Assembly (NCBI RefSeq): GCF_900114255.1 | Contig: NZ_FOSL01000001.1 | Span: forward strand, 496,001-560,000 | Origin: Neomesorhizobium albiziae | GTDB lineage: Bacteria > Pseudomonadota > Alphaproteobacteria > Rhizobiales > Rhizobiaceae | Reading direction: 5' to 3' | Length of the DNA: 64,000 nt | Shown here: positions 47,069 through 55,563 of the stretch, one piece after another | Layout of the letters: each line of letters starts with the position of its first letter | How positions within the stretch are numbered: position 1 is the stretch's first letter | The notes under the pieces: model-generated | Told to the model about the DNA's origin: nothing | Database searches by the model: none | The model's input: the letters and a program-made list of their open reading frames with translations, nothing else | Position numbers and translations under genes: made by a program

Positions 47069-47157
47069 CGGAACGCCTCCTTGGTTCCCTGGGCGAGGCC
47101 TGACGGGTCAGCGCCTCGCCATGCACGTCTCTCCGCGCCTCGCGGCGCATCTCCCTG

Positions 47158-47985
47158 TCAAGGCGCGGTTGGTTCCGCAGCGCTGGTCTGTTGGGTGCCC
47201 GTCAGCTGGGCGAAGGTCTGCTGTTCGCCGACCCATGCGAGATAATCTTCTGGCGTGTCGACCATGACGATGCCGCGCATGAACGCATGGCCCTGGCCGC
47301 AGAGTTCCGCGCAGAGCACTTCGAAACTGCCGGTCCGGGTGGGCGTGAACCAGAAATAGGTCACCGATCCAGGCACCATGTCCATCTTGGCGCGGAATTC
47401 CGGCACGTAGAAATCGTGCAGCACGTCTAGCGAGCGCAACAGCATCTTCACCGGCTTGTCGATCGGCAGGTGCAGGTCGGCGGCCTCGACGATCAGATCG
47501 TCCTGGCCGTTCGGATCGTCGGGCTTGAGGCCGAGGGGATTTTCCGGGGTGACCAGCCGCGTGTCGGACAGGCCAAGCTTGCCATCCTGGCCGGGCAGAC
47601 GGTAGCTCCATTGCCATTGCTGCGCGACAACTTCGACTTCGGTAGCATCGGCAGGAACGGTGACGAATTGATGCCAGACGAAAAGGCCCGGCGCCAGCAT
47701 GGCGGCAACACCGATGCCGGTGGCCACCGTCAGCCATGTCTCGAGCCGCTTGTTTTCAGGTTCGTAGTGGGCGGTATTTCCCTCGCGATGGCGAAAGCGA
47801 AAGACGCAGTAGGCCATGAACAGCACGACAGCCGCGAACACCACGCCGGTGATCCAGAACGTCACGATGATGGTGTTGTCGATGTAAGCCCAGTTCGAGG
47901 CGATCGGCGTCCACCACCATGGACTGAGGAAGTGGAAAACCACCGACCCGACTACAACTGCGACCAGTAAAAGCGCGACAACCAT
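47158..47985 (-). CDS. coxB: Cytochrome c oxidase subunit II
   Basis: A 275-residue subunit II with two N-terminal membrane segments and a periplasmic cupredoxin domain. The dinuclear Cu-A site is complete: His190 (LDVLHDFYVP), Cys225, Glu227, Cys229, His233 and Met236 in CAELCGQGHAFM. The electron-entry Trp lies in QQWQWSY. There is no fused cytochrome c domain, so a separate cytochrome c donor is needed. First gene of the coxB-coxA-coxC'-coxC-coxD operon. Confidence 0.95.
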   Translation of the reverse strand: MVVALLLVAVVVGSVVFHFLSPWWWTPIASNWAYIDNTIIVTFWITGVVFAAVVLFMAYCVFRFRHREGNTAHYEPENKRLETWLTVATGIGVAAMLAPGLFVWHQFVTVPADATEVEVVAQQWQWSYRLPGQDGKLGLSDTRLVTPENPLGLKPDDPNGQDDLIVEAADLHLPIDKPVKMLLRSLDVLHDFYVPEFRAKMDMVPGSVTYFWFTPTRTGSFEVLCAELCGQGHAFMRGIVMVDTPEDYLAWVGEQQTFAQLTGTQQTSAAEPTAP

Positions 47986-48552
47986 TCCCGTTTCATCCCT
48001 GCCCTGGAAGGCGCGAATTGAAAGGCAATTCGTCCTATTGCTTCACCAACTCCAACGATCTCTCTTGCACACGAAACTGCGGATGCCAGAGAAGACCGGA
48101 GCGCCGCGAGTCCTTGCGACGCACAAAGGACGCCCCAAAGCTCTGGATCTGAACATGTTCGGGCGCGCCTGGCGAATGGACCTGGCTGCAAAATGTTCTG
48201 GTCATGTCGGTTTCTGGCAGGAAAGGCACTGCTGCTGTGTCAAAGGCGCAGGAAGCGCTTCGGCTCGGCCCGCATTCGAGCGGGGGGAGCAGCGGTATGC
48301 TCGCGACGACGGCCGGTCCGAAACCCGCCATGTCCGTGCCTCCTGTGCCGCCATGAGCGGTCACGGAATTAAGCCCGGCCTGCAACATCATGGAAGCAGG
48401 TCTTAAAGCATCGTCATGATCACATCGGCCACCCGCCTTTGTCAAACCGCCGCAGGGGCGCTTTCCACAAGCCGCCTGCGACAAATTGACGTTGGGACAA
48501 CCTGTCCTCTTTTGACGTGCAAGCCTGCTGTTTCCGGGCCCTGCACCGACAA
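47986..48552. other. Intergenic region between oxidase and fhc clusters
   Basis: About 570 bases without a gene I can support. Minus-strand frames are open through parts of it, but they lack a good start with a ribosome-binding site and read like random sequence. It must contain the promoter of the cox operon. TTGACGTTGGGACAA at 48485-48499 is only a rough dyad. Confidence 0.4.
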
Positions 48553-49362
48553 TCAGCGTGGAAAGATTATTTCTCCGAGCCCCAAAACGGCATTGTCGCC
48601 GCTGAAGCGGTGTTGTGCCTTGCCGAGCAGCGGCCGCTTTAGAATCCCCTCGGCGATCAGGTGGCGGTCGAGGACGGCGGTGAACACGCTGTCGGGTGCC
48701 CCCGATTCGACAAAGCTCGGAGAAAGCTTCGCCGGCTTGCGGTCGAGCAGGATCGAGCCGCGCCGCATCAGATAGCCTGGCATGTCGCCGGTTTCGCCGG
48801 CAATGACGATGGTGCCGGCGATCATCCGGCAACCCGCATGATCGCCGGCGCCACGCAGCACGGCGATCATGCCGCGCCGCATGCGGTCGCCGGCAAAGGC
48901 GCCGGCCTTGCCGCGTACGATGAGCACGCCGCCATTCATGCCGGCAAGTTCGCCGGCAAGCGGTCCGCCAAGATGGTCGCCGGCATTGCTGGCGATTTCG
49001 ATGCGGCCGCCGCGCATGCCGGAACCGGCATGTGGACCTGCCTTGCCTTCAACGACGATAGCTCCGCCGCGCATCAAACGGCCAAGCTGCGCGCCCACGT
49101 CGCCGATGACACGGATCTTGCCCCCTGTCATGCCTTCGCCGAGGCGATCGAAGCGGGTGCTGCCACCGTCGAAAACAATGTCTTGCGTGTCGTTTCCGGC
49201 GAAACGGAAAACATCGGCGACAGTGGAGGCCCGCTTCGAGAGGCCTATACGGATTTGTGCAATGTCCGGCTTCGCCAGGCCGGCAAGGCGCTCGGGCGTC
49301 AGCGGTGACAGGTCGAGCCGTTCCGGCGGTTCGGCTATGAGCGTGAAGGTCAGCGCTTTCAC
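48553..49362 (-). CDS. fhcC: Formyltransferase/hydrolase complex subunit C (formylmethanofuran dehydrogenase subunit C homologue)
   Basis: A 269-residue FhcC. The middle is a series of Gly-rich beta-helix repeats of the type GGxxxxxGxxGxxxGxxMxxG (LMRGGAIVVEGKAGPHAG, GMRGGRIEIASNAGDHLG, RMRRGMIAVLRGAGDHAG), as in FwdC and glutamate synthase tails. It is a structural subunit of the Fhc complex, which moves formyl groups from H4MPT to methylofuran and releases formate. Its start overlaps the fhcD stop by four bases. Last gene of fhcBADC. Confidence 0.92.
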   Translation of the reverse strand: MKALTFTLIAEPPERLDLSPLTPERLAGLAKPDIAQIRIGLSKRASTVADVFRFAGNDTQDIVFDGGSTRFDRLGEGMTGGKIRVIGDVGAQLGRLMRGGAIVVEGKAGPHAGSGMRGGRIEIASNAGDHLGGPLAGELAGMNGGVLIVRGKAGAFAGDRMRRGMIAVLRGAGDHAGCRMIAGTIVIAGETGDMPGYLMRRGSILLDRKPAKLSPSFVESGAPDSVFTAVLDRHLIAEGILKRPLLGKAQHRFSGDNAVLGLGEIIFPR

Positions 49363-50267
49363 GGCAGGAGGTCCTTCAGATGATAGAGGAACTTGCCAAG
49401 CTTGCCGCCGTAGTTGCCGGCGCTGATGCGCGTTGCGCCCCGTCCCGGGCCGAGATCGGTCACTGCCTCAAGACCGGCTTTCATCGCGGCCGCCACCGCA
49501 TCGCTTGTTTCTCCGTCAATGACGATTTCGAGCACGGCGTTGATGTCGGGGCCGAGCTGACTTTTGGCGACGCCGCGCAAGGTCGGCGCGAAGGCTTCGT
49601 TGGTGGAGGCGATCACGCCTTTGTACTTGCCGCCAATTTTCGAGCCCGAGCGCACGACGCCGCCGGGAAACGGCATGATGGCGCCGGGTACATGGTGGAT
49701 GGCCGCGACGGCGGCTTCCGCCGCGGCCATCGCCTTGCCGCTCGATTGGGCGAGCAACAAAAGATTGCCACCGCCGACGGCTTCCTTGGTCATGCCCGTC
49801 GTCGCCTCGCAGACGAATTCGCCGTCCATGACCGGAATGCGCCAGAAATGCCGACCACCGAGCTTTTTGGAAACCTGCCAGCCATCTCCGAAATAGCGCA
49901 GCGCCGAACCGAGCTTCAATTGCGTCGGACCTTCGAGACCGGCGAAACAGGCGCTGCCCGGCGTGGTCAGCACGCATTGCCCGACGCGGTTCAGCAACTG
50001 TTTCTGCAGTTCGTCGGAACTCACGGCAAAAACCATCACCCTGCAGCCGGGACGGCCGTCAGGGGTTTCCGATGGCGGTATCTCGGCATCGACCGCAGCC
50101 TCGCAGCCGCAACCGATCACCGAGGTGGCAAAGCCGGTCATCGAGGCCGCGGCCTGGCGCATCCATTTGCGGTTCGGCCCGGTGATGACTATTGCGGTGG
50201 CGCGCATCCCGAAGGCTTCGGCATAGGTGTCGTCGATCGCCACGCCGTTGACATTCAACTCCGGCAT
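49359..50267 (-). CDS. fhcD: Formylmethanofuran-tetrahydromethanopterin N-formyltransferase (complex subunit D)
   Basis: A 302-residue Ftr homologue that transfers the formyl group between formyl-H4MPT and methylofuran. The start at 50265-50267 (MPELNVNGVAIDDTYAEAFG) matches the usual N-terminus; the open frame continues a little upstream inside fhcA. Conserved stretches are MRATAIVITGPNRKWMRQA, GVIASTNEAFAPTL and TRISAGNYGGKLGK. The start overlaps the end of fhcA by 13 bases. Confidence 0.93.
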   Translation of the reverse strand: MPELNVNGVAIDDTYAEAFGMRATAIVITGPNRKWMRQAAASMTGFATSVIGCGCEAAVDAEIPPSETPDGRPGCRVMVFAVSSDELQKQLLNRVGQCVLTTPGSACFAGLEGPTQLKLGSALRYFGDGWQVSKKLGGRHFWRIPVMDGEFVCEATTGMTKEAVGGGNLLLLAQSSGKAMAAAEAAVAAIHHVPGAIMPFPGGVVRSGSKIGGKYKGVIASTNEAFAPTLRGVAKSQLGPDINAVLEIVIDGETSDAVAAAMKAGLEAVTDLGPGRGATRISAGNYGGKLGKFLYHLKDLLP

Positions 50268-51886
50268 GCGACCTCGCCGAACGGATTTTCGCGCTGGATC
50301 GCGGAGTCGGGAAAAGTGAACCAATCGAGCGACAGGCCATAATGCTGCTGGTGATAATCTTCCAGCCGCCGCACCATCGCCTTGTCTGGCGCGGGGTTGA
50401 GCCTGAGCGCCCTGCCCCAGCGGTAATGGGTGATCTCGCCGTCCTTCACCACAAGGTCGCCGTCCTTGAACACATAGGCTGCCCGGCCGAACATTTTCGC
50501 GACGTCGGCGTCCTTGCGATAGACAGCGACATCGGCGATGGCGCCGGCGCCGAGGTGGCCGCGGTCGGAAAGGCCGAGCAGCCTGGCCGGTGCGGCCCGC
50601 GTCATCACAGCGATTTCCTCGAATGTGTATTCGCGGTCGATCGACATCAGCGCCGAGGTCGCCAGTGCCGATTTCGGCAGGCTTGCGGCCGCTTCGTTGC
50701 GCGCTTCACGATCCATCAAGAGCTGGAACAGCTGGGGATAGGCGGTGAAGGGTGCGCCATTCGGATGATCCGTTGTAAAGAACACGCGCCATGGATCTGA
50801 TATCAAAAGGAAAAGCTCCAGACCGACCGCCCATTGCACAGCGCCGTAGAAATCGCCGCGATAGCGGTAAGGTACGATGCCGCCACCATTGCCGTCGCCA
50901 TCGTGAATAACGAATTTTTTCGGGCTTGCGGTGCCGCGCGCCGTGAATTGTCGCATCACGTCGGAAGAAACGGTAACGGTTTGGCCAAACATCACCTGGC
51001 CGATGTCGATGGTCACTTCCGGCGTTGAGTTGACGACCTCGGCGAGACGGGCGGCGGCAGAGGAGAATTTGCGTTTACCCTCGGTGCCATAACCGTAGAA
51101 TTGCAGATGGGCGAGGTGCAGCGGCACGCCTTCGGCCGCCGCAATCGTTGCAGCGGCGGTATCGGCCGCCCCGGCTGCGCCGAGATTGTTGCAGTGAACA
51201 TGCAGTGGATGCGGGATGCCGAGCCGCTCGACGGAAGCCTGTAAGGTCTTGACGATCTTGCGCGAGCTTACGCCGTACCAGGGCACGACATCGTCGAGCG
51301 AAAAAGTGCGGACGTTTTCCTTGAACGCCGCGGCCGCCCCGGCATTGATGACCTTGACGCCGAGCGCCCGCGTCGCGCCGACGGTCCAGCCGACATAATC
51401 GTCGATCATCGCTTCTGAGGCACCGTCGCGGATCATCGAGAGCAAAAAGTCGTCATTGCCAAGAATCGCCAGCGTCGCCTTGTCGATGATCGGGATATCC
51501 GCGAGTTCGAGATGTGTATGCAGCGCGCTTCCCGGCGACATCGCCGGTTCGACGACCGTGGTGAAACCCATTTTGGCGTAGAGGCAGCCGGTCTCGAAGG
51601 TCGACCAGCCGGCATTGGAGAGCGGGGTTGCAGTGGGGCGCGGCGCATGGGCTGCATGCTGTTCGGGCAAAAGCAGGCGCGCCGTGTTCACGTTGCCGCC
51701 GCCGATATGGGAATGGATGTCGATGGCGCCGGCCATGACGATACAGCCCGAGGCGTCAACGGTGGTGTCCGCATGTCCGCCGGCCGGTGGGTCGACGATC
51801 CTGCCATCCGCGATCCACAGATCGCCCACGCCACGGCGGCTGCTGGCGGGATCGATGATGTCGCCGCCGGTTATGCGGGTCAGCAT
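50255..51886 (-). CDS. fhcA: Formyltransferase/hydrolase complex subunit A (amidohydrolase)
   Basis: A 543-residue amidohydrolase-fold subunit homologous to FwdA, which hydrolyses formyl-methylofuran to formate. The start at ATG 51884-51886 (MLTRITGGDIIDP) is the family N-terminus. Metal ligands include His58 and His60 in AIDIHSHIGGG, later LHVHCNNLG and HLAHLQFYGYG, and the Asp of FFTTDHPNGAPF. The start overlaps the fhcB stop by 7 bases. Confidence 0.94.
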   Translation of the reverse strand: MLTRITGGDIIDPASSRRGVGDLWIADGRIVDPPAGGHADTTVDASGCIVMAGAIDIHSHIGGGNVNTARLLLPEQHAAHAPRPTATPLSNAGWSTFETGCLYAKMGFTTVVEPAMSPGSALHTHLELADIPIIDKATLAILGNDDFLLSMIRDGASEAMIDDYVGWTVGATRALGVKVINAGAAAAFKENVRTFSLDDVVPWYGVSSRKIVKTLQASVERLGIPHPLHVHCNNLGAAGAADTAAATIAAAEGVPLHLAHLQFYGYGTEGKRKFSSAAARLAEVVNSTPEVTIDIGQVMFGQTVTVSSDVMRQFTARGTASPKKFVIHDGDGNGGGIVPYRYRGDFYGAVQWAVGLELFLLISDPWRVFFTTDHPNGAPFTAYPQLFQLLMDREARNEAAASLPKSALATSALMSIDREYTFEEIAVMTRAAPARLLGLSDRGHLGAGAIADVAVYRKDADVAKMFGRAAYVFKDGDLVVKDGEITHYRWGRALRLNPAPDKAMVRRLEDYHQQHYGLSLDWFTFPDSAIQRENPFGEVACRS

Positions 51887-52968
51887 GGCGTGCGTACCCC
51901 GCCGAGATGGCTGGCGATCATGCCAAGCGCCAAGGCGGCCGAAGGCATCTCCGAGGCTGCGGTTGCCGCAGCAGCCCTCAGCGTTCCCGTGCGCGCGCAA
52001 TAGGCGACGCTGTCATGGTCGATGCCCGGAACGCCGACCGCGATGGTGATTGCCGCACCGCCGACCGGCGTGGCGGTTTTCACAAGAGCCACCAGCCTGG
52101 TGCCGCTGCGCCGGGGCGGCAGTCGGTCGGCCGAGGCCGCGATCCGCACATGGAGGTCGGCTTCGCCCGCTCCCAACATGCGGGCAACATCGAGGCGCCA
52201 GGGGTCGAATTCGGGAACGCCCCGCGCAAAGCCGCAGCGCATCGGGAAACCGGTCATCCAGGCGGAAGCGAGCGAGGAGCCCCAGCCGCTTTCGCTTGCA
52301 GGCAGATGCACCGAGGAGGCACGCGATTTCCGGTTGAGGTCGGCAACCAGCCCTTGCAGCATCTCCAGCGCCAGGCCGTCCGCACCGTGGCCGGAGAACA
52401 GGAAGACTGGAAAGCGCGCAATTTCCAGCGCCTTGGCGAAACGCTGGAAATTCGACACCGACTTCGCCACTTGCCGACCCGCTACTGCGGCCCGCAAGGC
52501 GGCGAGCGTTGCTGCAAGCCCCGCCTGGTCGCAACTGAGGCGGGTGGCCTTGCTGGCAGCCGGAAGACCTGAGGCGCCGGGCTTGCCGTCGCCTATAAGG
52601 AAGAGATGACGCGCTTCGGTCGCCGAAAGATCGGGAGCGGTCCGGGCGAGCTCCCGAACCAGATCATGATGCTCGGAGGGCAGTTCGCCGACGATTGCGA
52701 CGACATCGGCACGCCGGCGAGCCTCGCCGGGAGCCACTGTCATGCCACCCCTGCCGGTGAAGAATTCCGTCTCGCGCGCCAACCCGGCGCCGTCCACATG
52801 ATCATAGGCGCCGCCGACTTTTTCGGCGAGCGCGATCGCCGCGCGCGTCCCATGAATATCCGTGTCGAAGCTGAATACCGGGCACCGGCTTGATTCCAGA
52901 AGCCTCGCGGCATGTTCGGCCGCGCGTTCAACCAGCGTTTCCCGGTTGCCGATCCATGCAACCGCCAT
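51880..52968 (-). CDS. fhcB: Formyltransferase/hydrolase complex subunit B
   Basis: A 362-residue FhcB, a shortened relative of the molybdenum/tungsten subunit FwdB. In methylotrophs this subunit lacks the metallopterin and iron-sulfur centre and is structural. The start is ATG 52966-52968 (MAVAWIGNRETLV). Recognisable parts are PVFSFDTDIHGTRAAIALAE and FFTGRGGMTVAPGEARRRAD. First gene of fhcBADC; 175 bases separate it from the upstream pcd gene. Confidence 0.9.
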   Translation of the reverse strand: MAVAWIGNRETLVERAAEHAARLLESSRCPVFSFDTDIHGTRAAIALAEKVGGAYDHVDGAGLARETEFFTGRGGMTVAPGEARRRADVVAIVGELPSEHHDLVRELARTAPDLSATEARHLFLIGDGKPGASGLPAASKATRLSCDQAGLAATLAALRAAVAGRQVAKSVSNFQRFAKALEIARFPVFLFSGHGADGLALEMLQGLVADLNRKSRASSVHLPASESGWGSSLASAWMTGFPMRCGFARGVPEFDPWRLDVARMLGAGEADLHVRIAASADRLPPRRSGTRLVALVKTATPVGGAAITIAVGVPGIDHDSVAYCARTGTLRAAAATAASEMPSAALALGMIASHLGGVRTPC

Positions 52969-53143
52969 GCACTGTCCAACTTTCTGGTGCCGGCTCAACT
53001 CTAGACGAAACTATTTTGGCAGTGAACCCGCCTGGCGGTCAAAAATCGCGAATGCCTGTCACGACGTCAGCGCCGCACCTTCCCGAGCCGTCGAACCCGA
53101 GACGAGATGACTGATGAACGACCTGAAAATGCGCGAGCTTACC

Positions 53144-53524
53144 TCAATCATATTTTATGTAGGCGAAGCGCTGGTCGGCATGCGGGGTACCTTCCAGCGC
53201 GCCGCCTTCGGCTCCGGGCTGCCATTGGATGACATCCTCGATCTTCTTCGCCAGCTCGAAATCCTTGTCGGTGACGCCCTTGGCCGCATGGTTCATCAGC
53301 TTGACCTCGACCCACGCGTAGGAGGCGGCGATGTCGGGATGATGCCAGGCCGCCTCGGCCAGATGGCCGACCGTATTGATCACCATCAGCGTGCCCTTCC
53401 AGCTGTTGGTCTTGTATTTGCGGCGGATCCAGCCGTTCTCATAGCGCCATTTCGGCAGATCCTTCGCCAGCCGCTCGGCGATCTCGTCTTCCGAATAGGT
53501 TTTTTCCTTGGCTCTCTCGCTCAT
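53144..53524 (-). CDS. Pterin-4a-carbinolamine dehydratase family protein
   Basis: A 126-residue DcoH/PCD-like protein. The start ATG 53522-53524 has GGAG seven bases upstream; the longer frame is not needed. Core motif WHHPDIAASYAWVEVKLMNH is followed by GVTDKDFELAKKIEDV, matching the HHP-x(n)-H pattern of the family, with Asn-His where many have Thr-His. Homologues occur in H4MPT clusters of methylotrophs and are thought to act in pterin synthesis or recycling. Same strand as fhcBADC, divergent from the beta-RFAP synthase gene. Confidence 0.8.
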   Translation of the reverse strand: MSERAKEKTYSEDEIAERLAKDLPKWRYENGWIRRKYKTNSWKGTLMVINTVGHLAEAAWHHPDIAASYAWVEVKLMNHAAKGVTDKDFELAKKIEDVIQWQPGAEGGALEGTPHADQRFAYIKYD

Positions 53525-53647
53525 CTCGGTTCTCCGCTGCTCCTCGCGTCCAGTGTCCGGCACCAAAGTAGGAAGTACAGTTTCGGCCTGTCCGGCTTGC
53601 CCCGTCACTGAAAGCCGTTATCATGGACCACGGCACCTAAACTTCAG

Positions 53648-53664
53648 TGATGCATTATGATGCA
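53648..53664. promoter_or_regulatory. TGATGCA direct repeat near the beta-RFAP synthase start
   Basis: TGATGCA occurs twice with a 3-base spacer (10-base period) at 53648-53654 and 53658-53664. The inner part TGCAT-TATG-ATGCA is also an inverted repeat. It lies 16 bases before the start I use at 53680 in the divergent pcd / beta-RFAP synthase region and is a candidate regulator site. Confidence 0.4.
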
Positions 53665-53679
53665 CCCACTCGGGGGCAG

Positions 53680-54648
53680 ATGTCGAATTCCGTTACTATC
53701 AAGGTGCCGTCCCGCCTTCATCTCGGCTTTCTCGACCCGAACGGTGTTTCGGGCCGCCGTTTCGGCAGTCTCGGATTGCCGCTGAGCGAGCCGGAGACAA
53801 CGGTCCGGCTGTCGCGTTGCCAGGAAACCGTGATCGAGGGACCGGAGAGCGAACGCGCCGCAGCGCATCTCGCAAACCTCTGCCGGCATCTCGGCATCCG
53901 CTCGCACCATCGCCTGGTCATCGAGGAGGCGATCCCGCGCCATGCCGGGCTGGGTTCCGGCACACAGATCGCGCTTGCGGTCGCGGCAGCGCTGCGCACG
54001 CTGCACCAACTGCCGCTTGACACCAGCGGCGACGCAACCATGCTGGCGCGTGGCAACCGTTCCGGCATCGGTATTGCAAGTTTCGACAAGGGCGGTGTCA
54101 TCCTCGACGCCGGCAAGGACGACAGTGGCCGGCCGCCGCCGGTCATCGCACGTTTCCCCTTTCCGGAGGCATGGCGGGTTCTCCTGATCCTCGATCATGA
54201 TTTGGACGGGCTGCATGGAGAGGACGAGGTGGCGGCGTTCCGCGATCTGCCGACTTTCCCCGAAAGCGGCGTCGGCGAGATTTGCAGGCATGTTCTGATG
54301 GGCGCCATGCCGGCGCTCGTCGAGCGCGACCTCGCCGCTTTCGGCGCCGCGATCTCGGCGATCCAGCACCTGGTCGGCAGCTATTTCGCGCCGGCGCAAG
54401 GCGGCCTGTTCACCTCCAGACGTGTCGAGAGACTGGCGAAACGGCTGGCCGAGGCGGGCGCTACCGGCATCGGACAAAGTTCATGGGGACCGACCGGTTT
54501 CGGCTTCGCGCCCTCGGAAGAAGCGGCGCGGGAGATGGTCGCCGCCGCGCAACAGGCGGCGGGGCCGGGAACCGAGATCAGGATCGTGCGGGGTAGGAAC
54601 GCCGGTGCGGAGATCAGCGCGACGGGGCTGGGACTGGTCGGCAGCTAG
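53680..54648 (+). CDS. mptG: Beta-ribofuranosylaminobenzene 5'-phosphate synthase family protein
   Basis: A 322-residue GHMP-kinase-fold enzyme that joins 4-aminobenzoate (or 4-hydroxybenzoate) to phosphoribosyl pyrophosphate with loss of CO2, the first committed step of methanopterin synthesis. PSRLHLGFLDPNG opens the fold, and the Gly-rich loop IPRHAGLGSGTQIALAVAAAL gives the GHMP motif; GQSSWGPTGFGF closes it. I use the ATG at 53680 with GGGGG just upstream; ATG 53650 or GTG 53647 in frame are alternatives. First gene of the plus-strand C1 operon, 18 bases before mtdB. Confidence 0.9.
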   Translation: MSNSVTIKVPSRLHLGFLDPNGVSGRRFGSLGLPLSEPETTVRLSRCQETVIEGPESERAAAHLANLCRHLGIRSHHRLVIEEAIPRHAGLGSGTQIALAVAAALRTLHQLPLDTSGDATMLARGNRSGIGIASFDKGGVILDAGKDDSGRPPPVIARFPFPEAWRVLLILDHDLDGLHGEDEVAAFRDLPTFPESGVGEICRHVLMGAMPALVERDLAAFGAAISAIQHLVGSYFAPAQGGLFTSRRVERLAKRLAEAGATGIGQSSWGPTGFGFAPSEEAAREMVAAAQQAAGPGTEIRIVRGRNAGAEISATGLGLVGS

Positions 54649-54666
54649 ACAGCAGGAAGGCGAAGC

Positions 54667-55563
54667 ATGCCCCGCAAACATATCCTCCACATGCTTACAC
54701 CGCTGAAGCACATGAGCCCGTTCGACGTGAACATGGCGCTCGACGCCGGTTTCGACGCGGTGGTGCCTTATATCGGCGTTGAACTCGGCGAACTGACAGG
54801 GCTCGTGCAGGACGCGATCTTCTCGCGGCCGCCGGACGCCGGCGTCGACACTGGAATCTTCATTGCCGGCAAGGACGTGTCACTGGCGCTCGACATGTTC
54901 GACCTGGCAAAGAAGGCGATGGTGCCGCCATTCCAGGTGTCGGTATTCGCCGACCCCGCGGGCTCCTTCACCACAGCCGCTGCAATGGTCGCCAAAGTGG
55001 AAAAGGCGCTGGAGAAAAAGTTCGAACGCGGCCTGAAGGATACACGGATCGTCATTTTCGGTGCGACGGGCGTGGTTGGTTTCTGCACGGCTGTGATCGC
55101 CGCGCAGGAAGGCGCCGCCGTCACCGTCGCCGGGCATGACGGCGCCGAGCGGGTCAAGAAGGTCGCCTCCGAGATCAAGGACCGGTTCGGCGTGAGCGTC
55201 GAAGCGGTCGACGGCTCGACCGACGCGCGCAAGAAAAAGCTCGTCGCGGCAAGCGAGGTGATTCTCGCCGCCGCCAGGGCCGGCGTGCAGGTGATCTCCA
55301 AGGCTGAACTCGCCGGCGCCGACGGCCTGCTGATTGCGGCCGACGTCAACGCGGTGCCGCCCGCAGGCATCGAAGGGCTGACGGTTCACGCCAATTCCGA
55401 CCCGCTCGAAGCGACAAAGGCTGTCGGCATTGGCCCGCTCGCCATCGGCAATGTGAAATACAAGACTGAATTCGGCCTGTTCAAAAAAATGATAGAAGCC
55501 GAAAAAACAGTCGCCTTCGATTTCCAGGATGCGTTCGCCCTTGCACGCGAAATCGCCAAATAA
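54667..55563 (+). CDS. mtdB: NAD(P)-dependent methylene-H4MPT dehydrogenase
   Basis: A 298-residue MtdB, which oxidises methylene-H4MPT formed by Fae to methenyl-H4MPT. The N-terminus KHILHMLTPLKHMSPFDVNM and the Rossmann region RIVIFGATGVVGFCTAVIAAQEG are typical. AGRDGAE-like contacts appear here as AGHDGAERV. The next gene starts inside its last 35 bases. Confidence 0.94.
   Translation: MPRKHILHMLTPLKHMSPFDVNMALDAGFDAVVPYIGVELGELTGLVQDAIFSRPPDAGVDTGIFIAGKDVSLALDMFDLAKKAMVPPFQVSVFADPAGSFTTAAAMVAKVEKALEKKFERGLKDTRIVIFGATGVVGFCTAVIAAQEGAAVTVAGHDGAERVKKVASEIKDRFGVSVEAVDGSTDARKKKLVAASEVILAAARAGVQVISKAELAGADGLLIAADVNAVPPAGIEGLTVHANSDPLEATKAVGIGPLAIGNVKYKTEFGLFKKMIEAEKTVAFDFQDAFALAREIAK

Noticed and set aside
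44592-47150. Minus-strand open frame of 852 codons across coxA
   Set aside because: Its first part is an out-of-frame reading of coxA; only the last 234 codons (from 45296) encode a real protein, the second subunit III.
48485-48499. FNR/FixK-like box TTGAC...GACAA before the cox operon
   Set aside because: The half sites are not inverted repeats of each other (GACAA instead of GTCAA) and the spacing is wrong.
48035-48832. Minus-strand 265-codon frame spanning the cox-fhc gap
   Set aside because: Its first part overlaps fhcC out of frame, and the part in the gap has no ribosome-binding site and no recognisable family.
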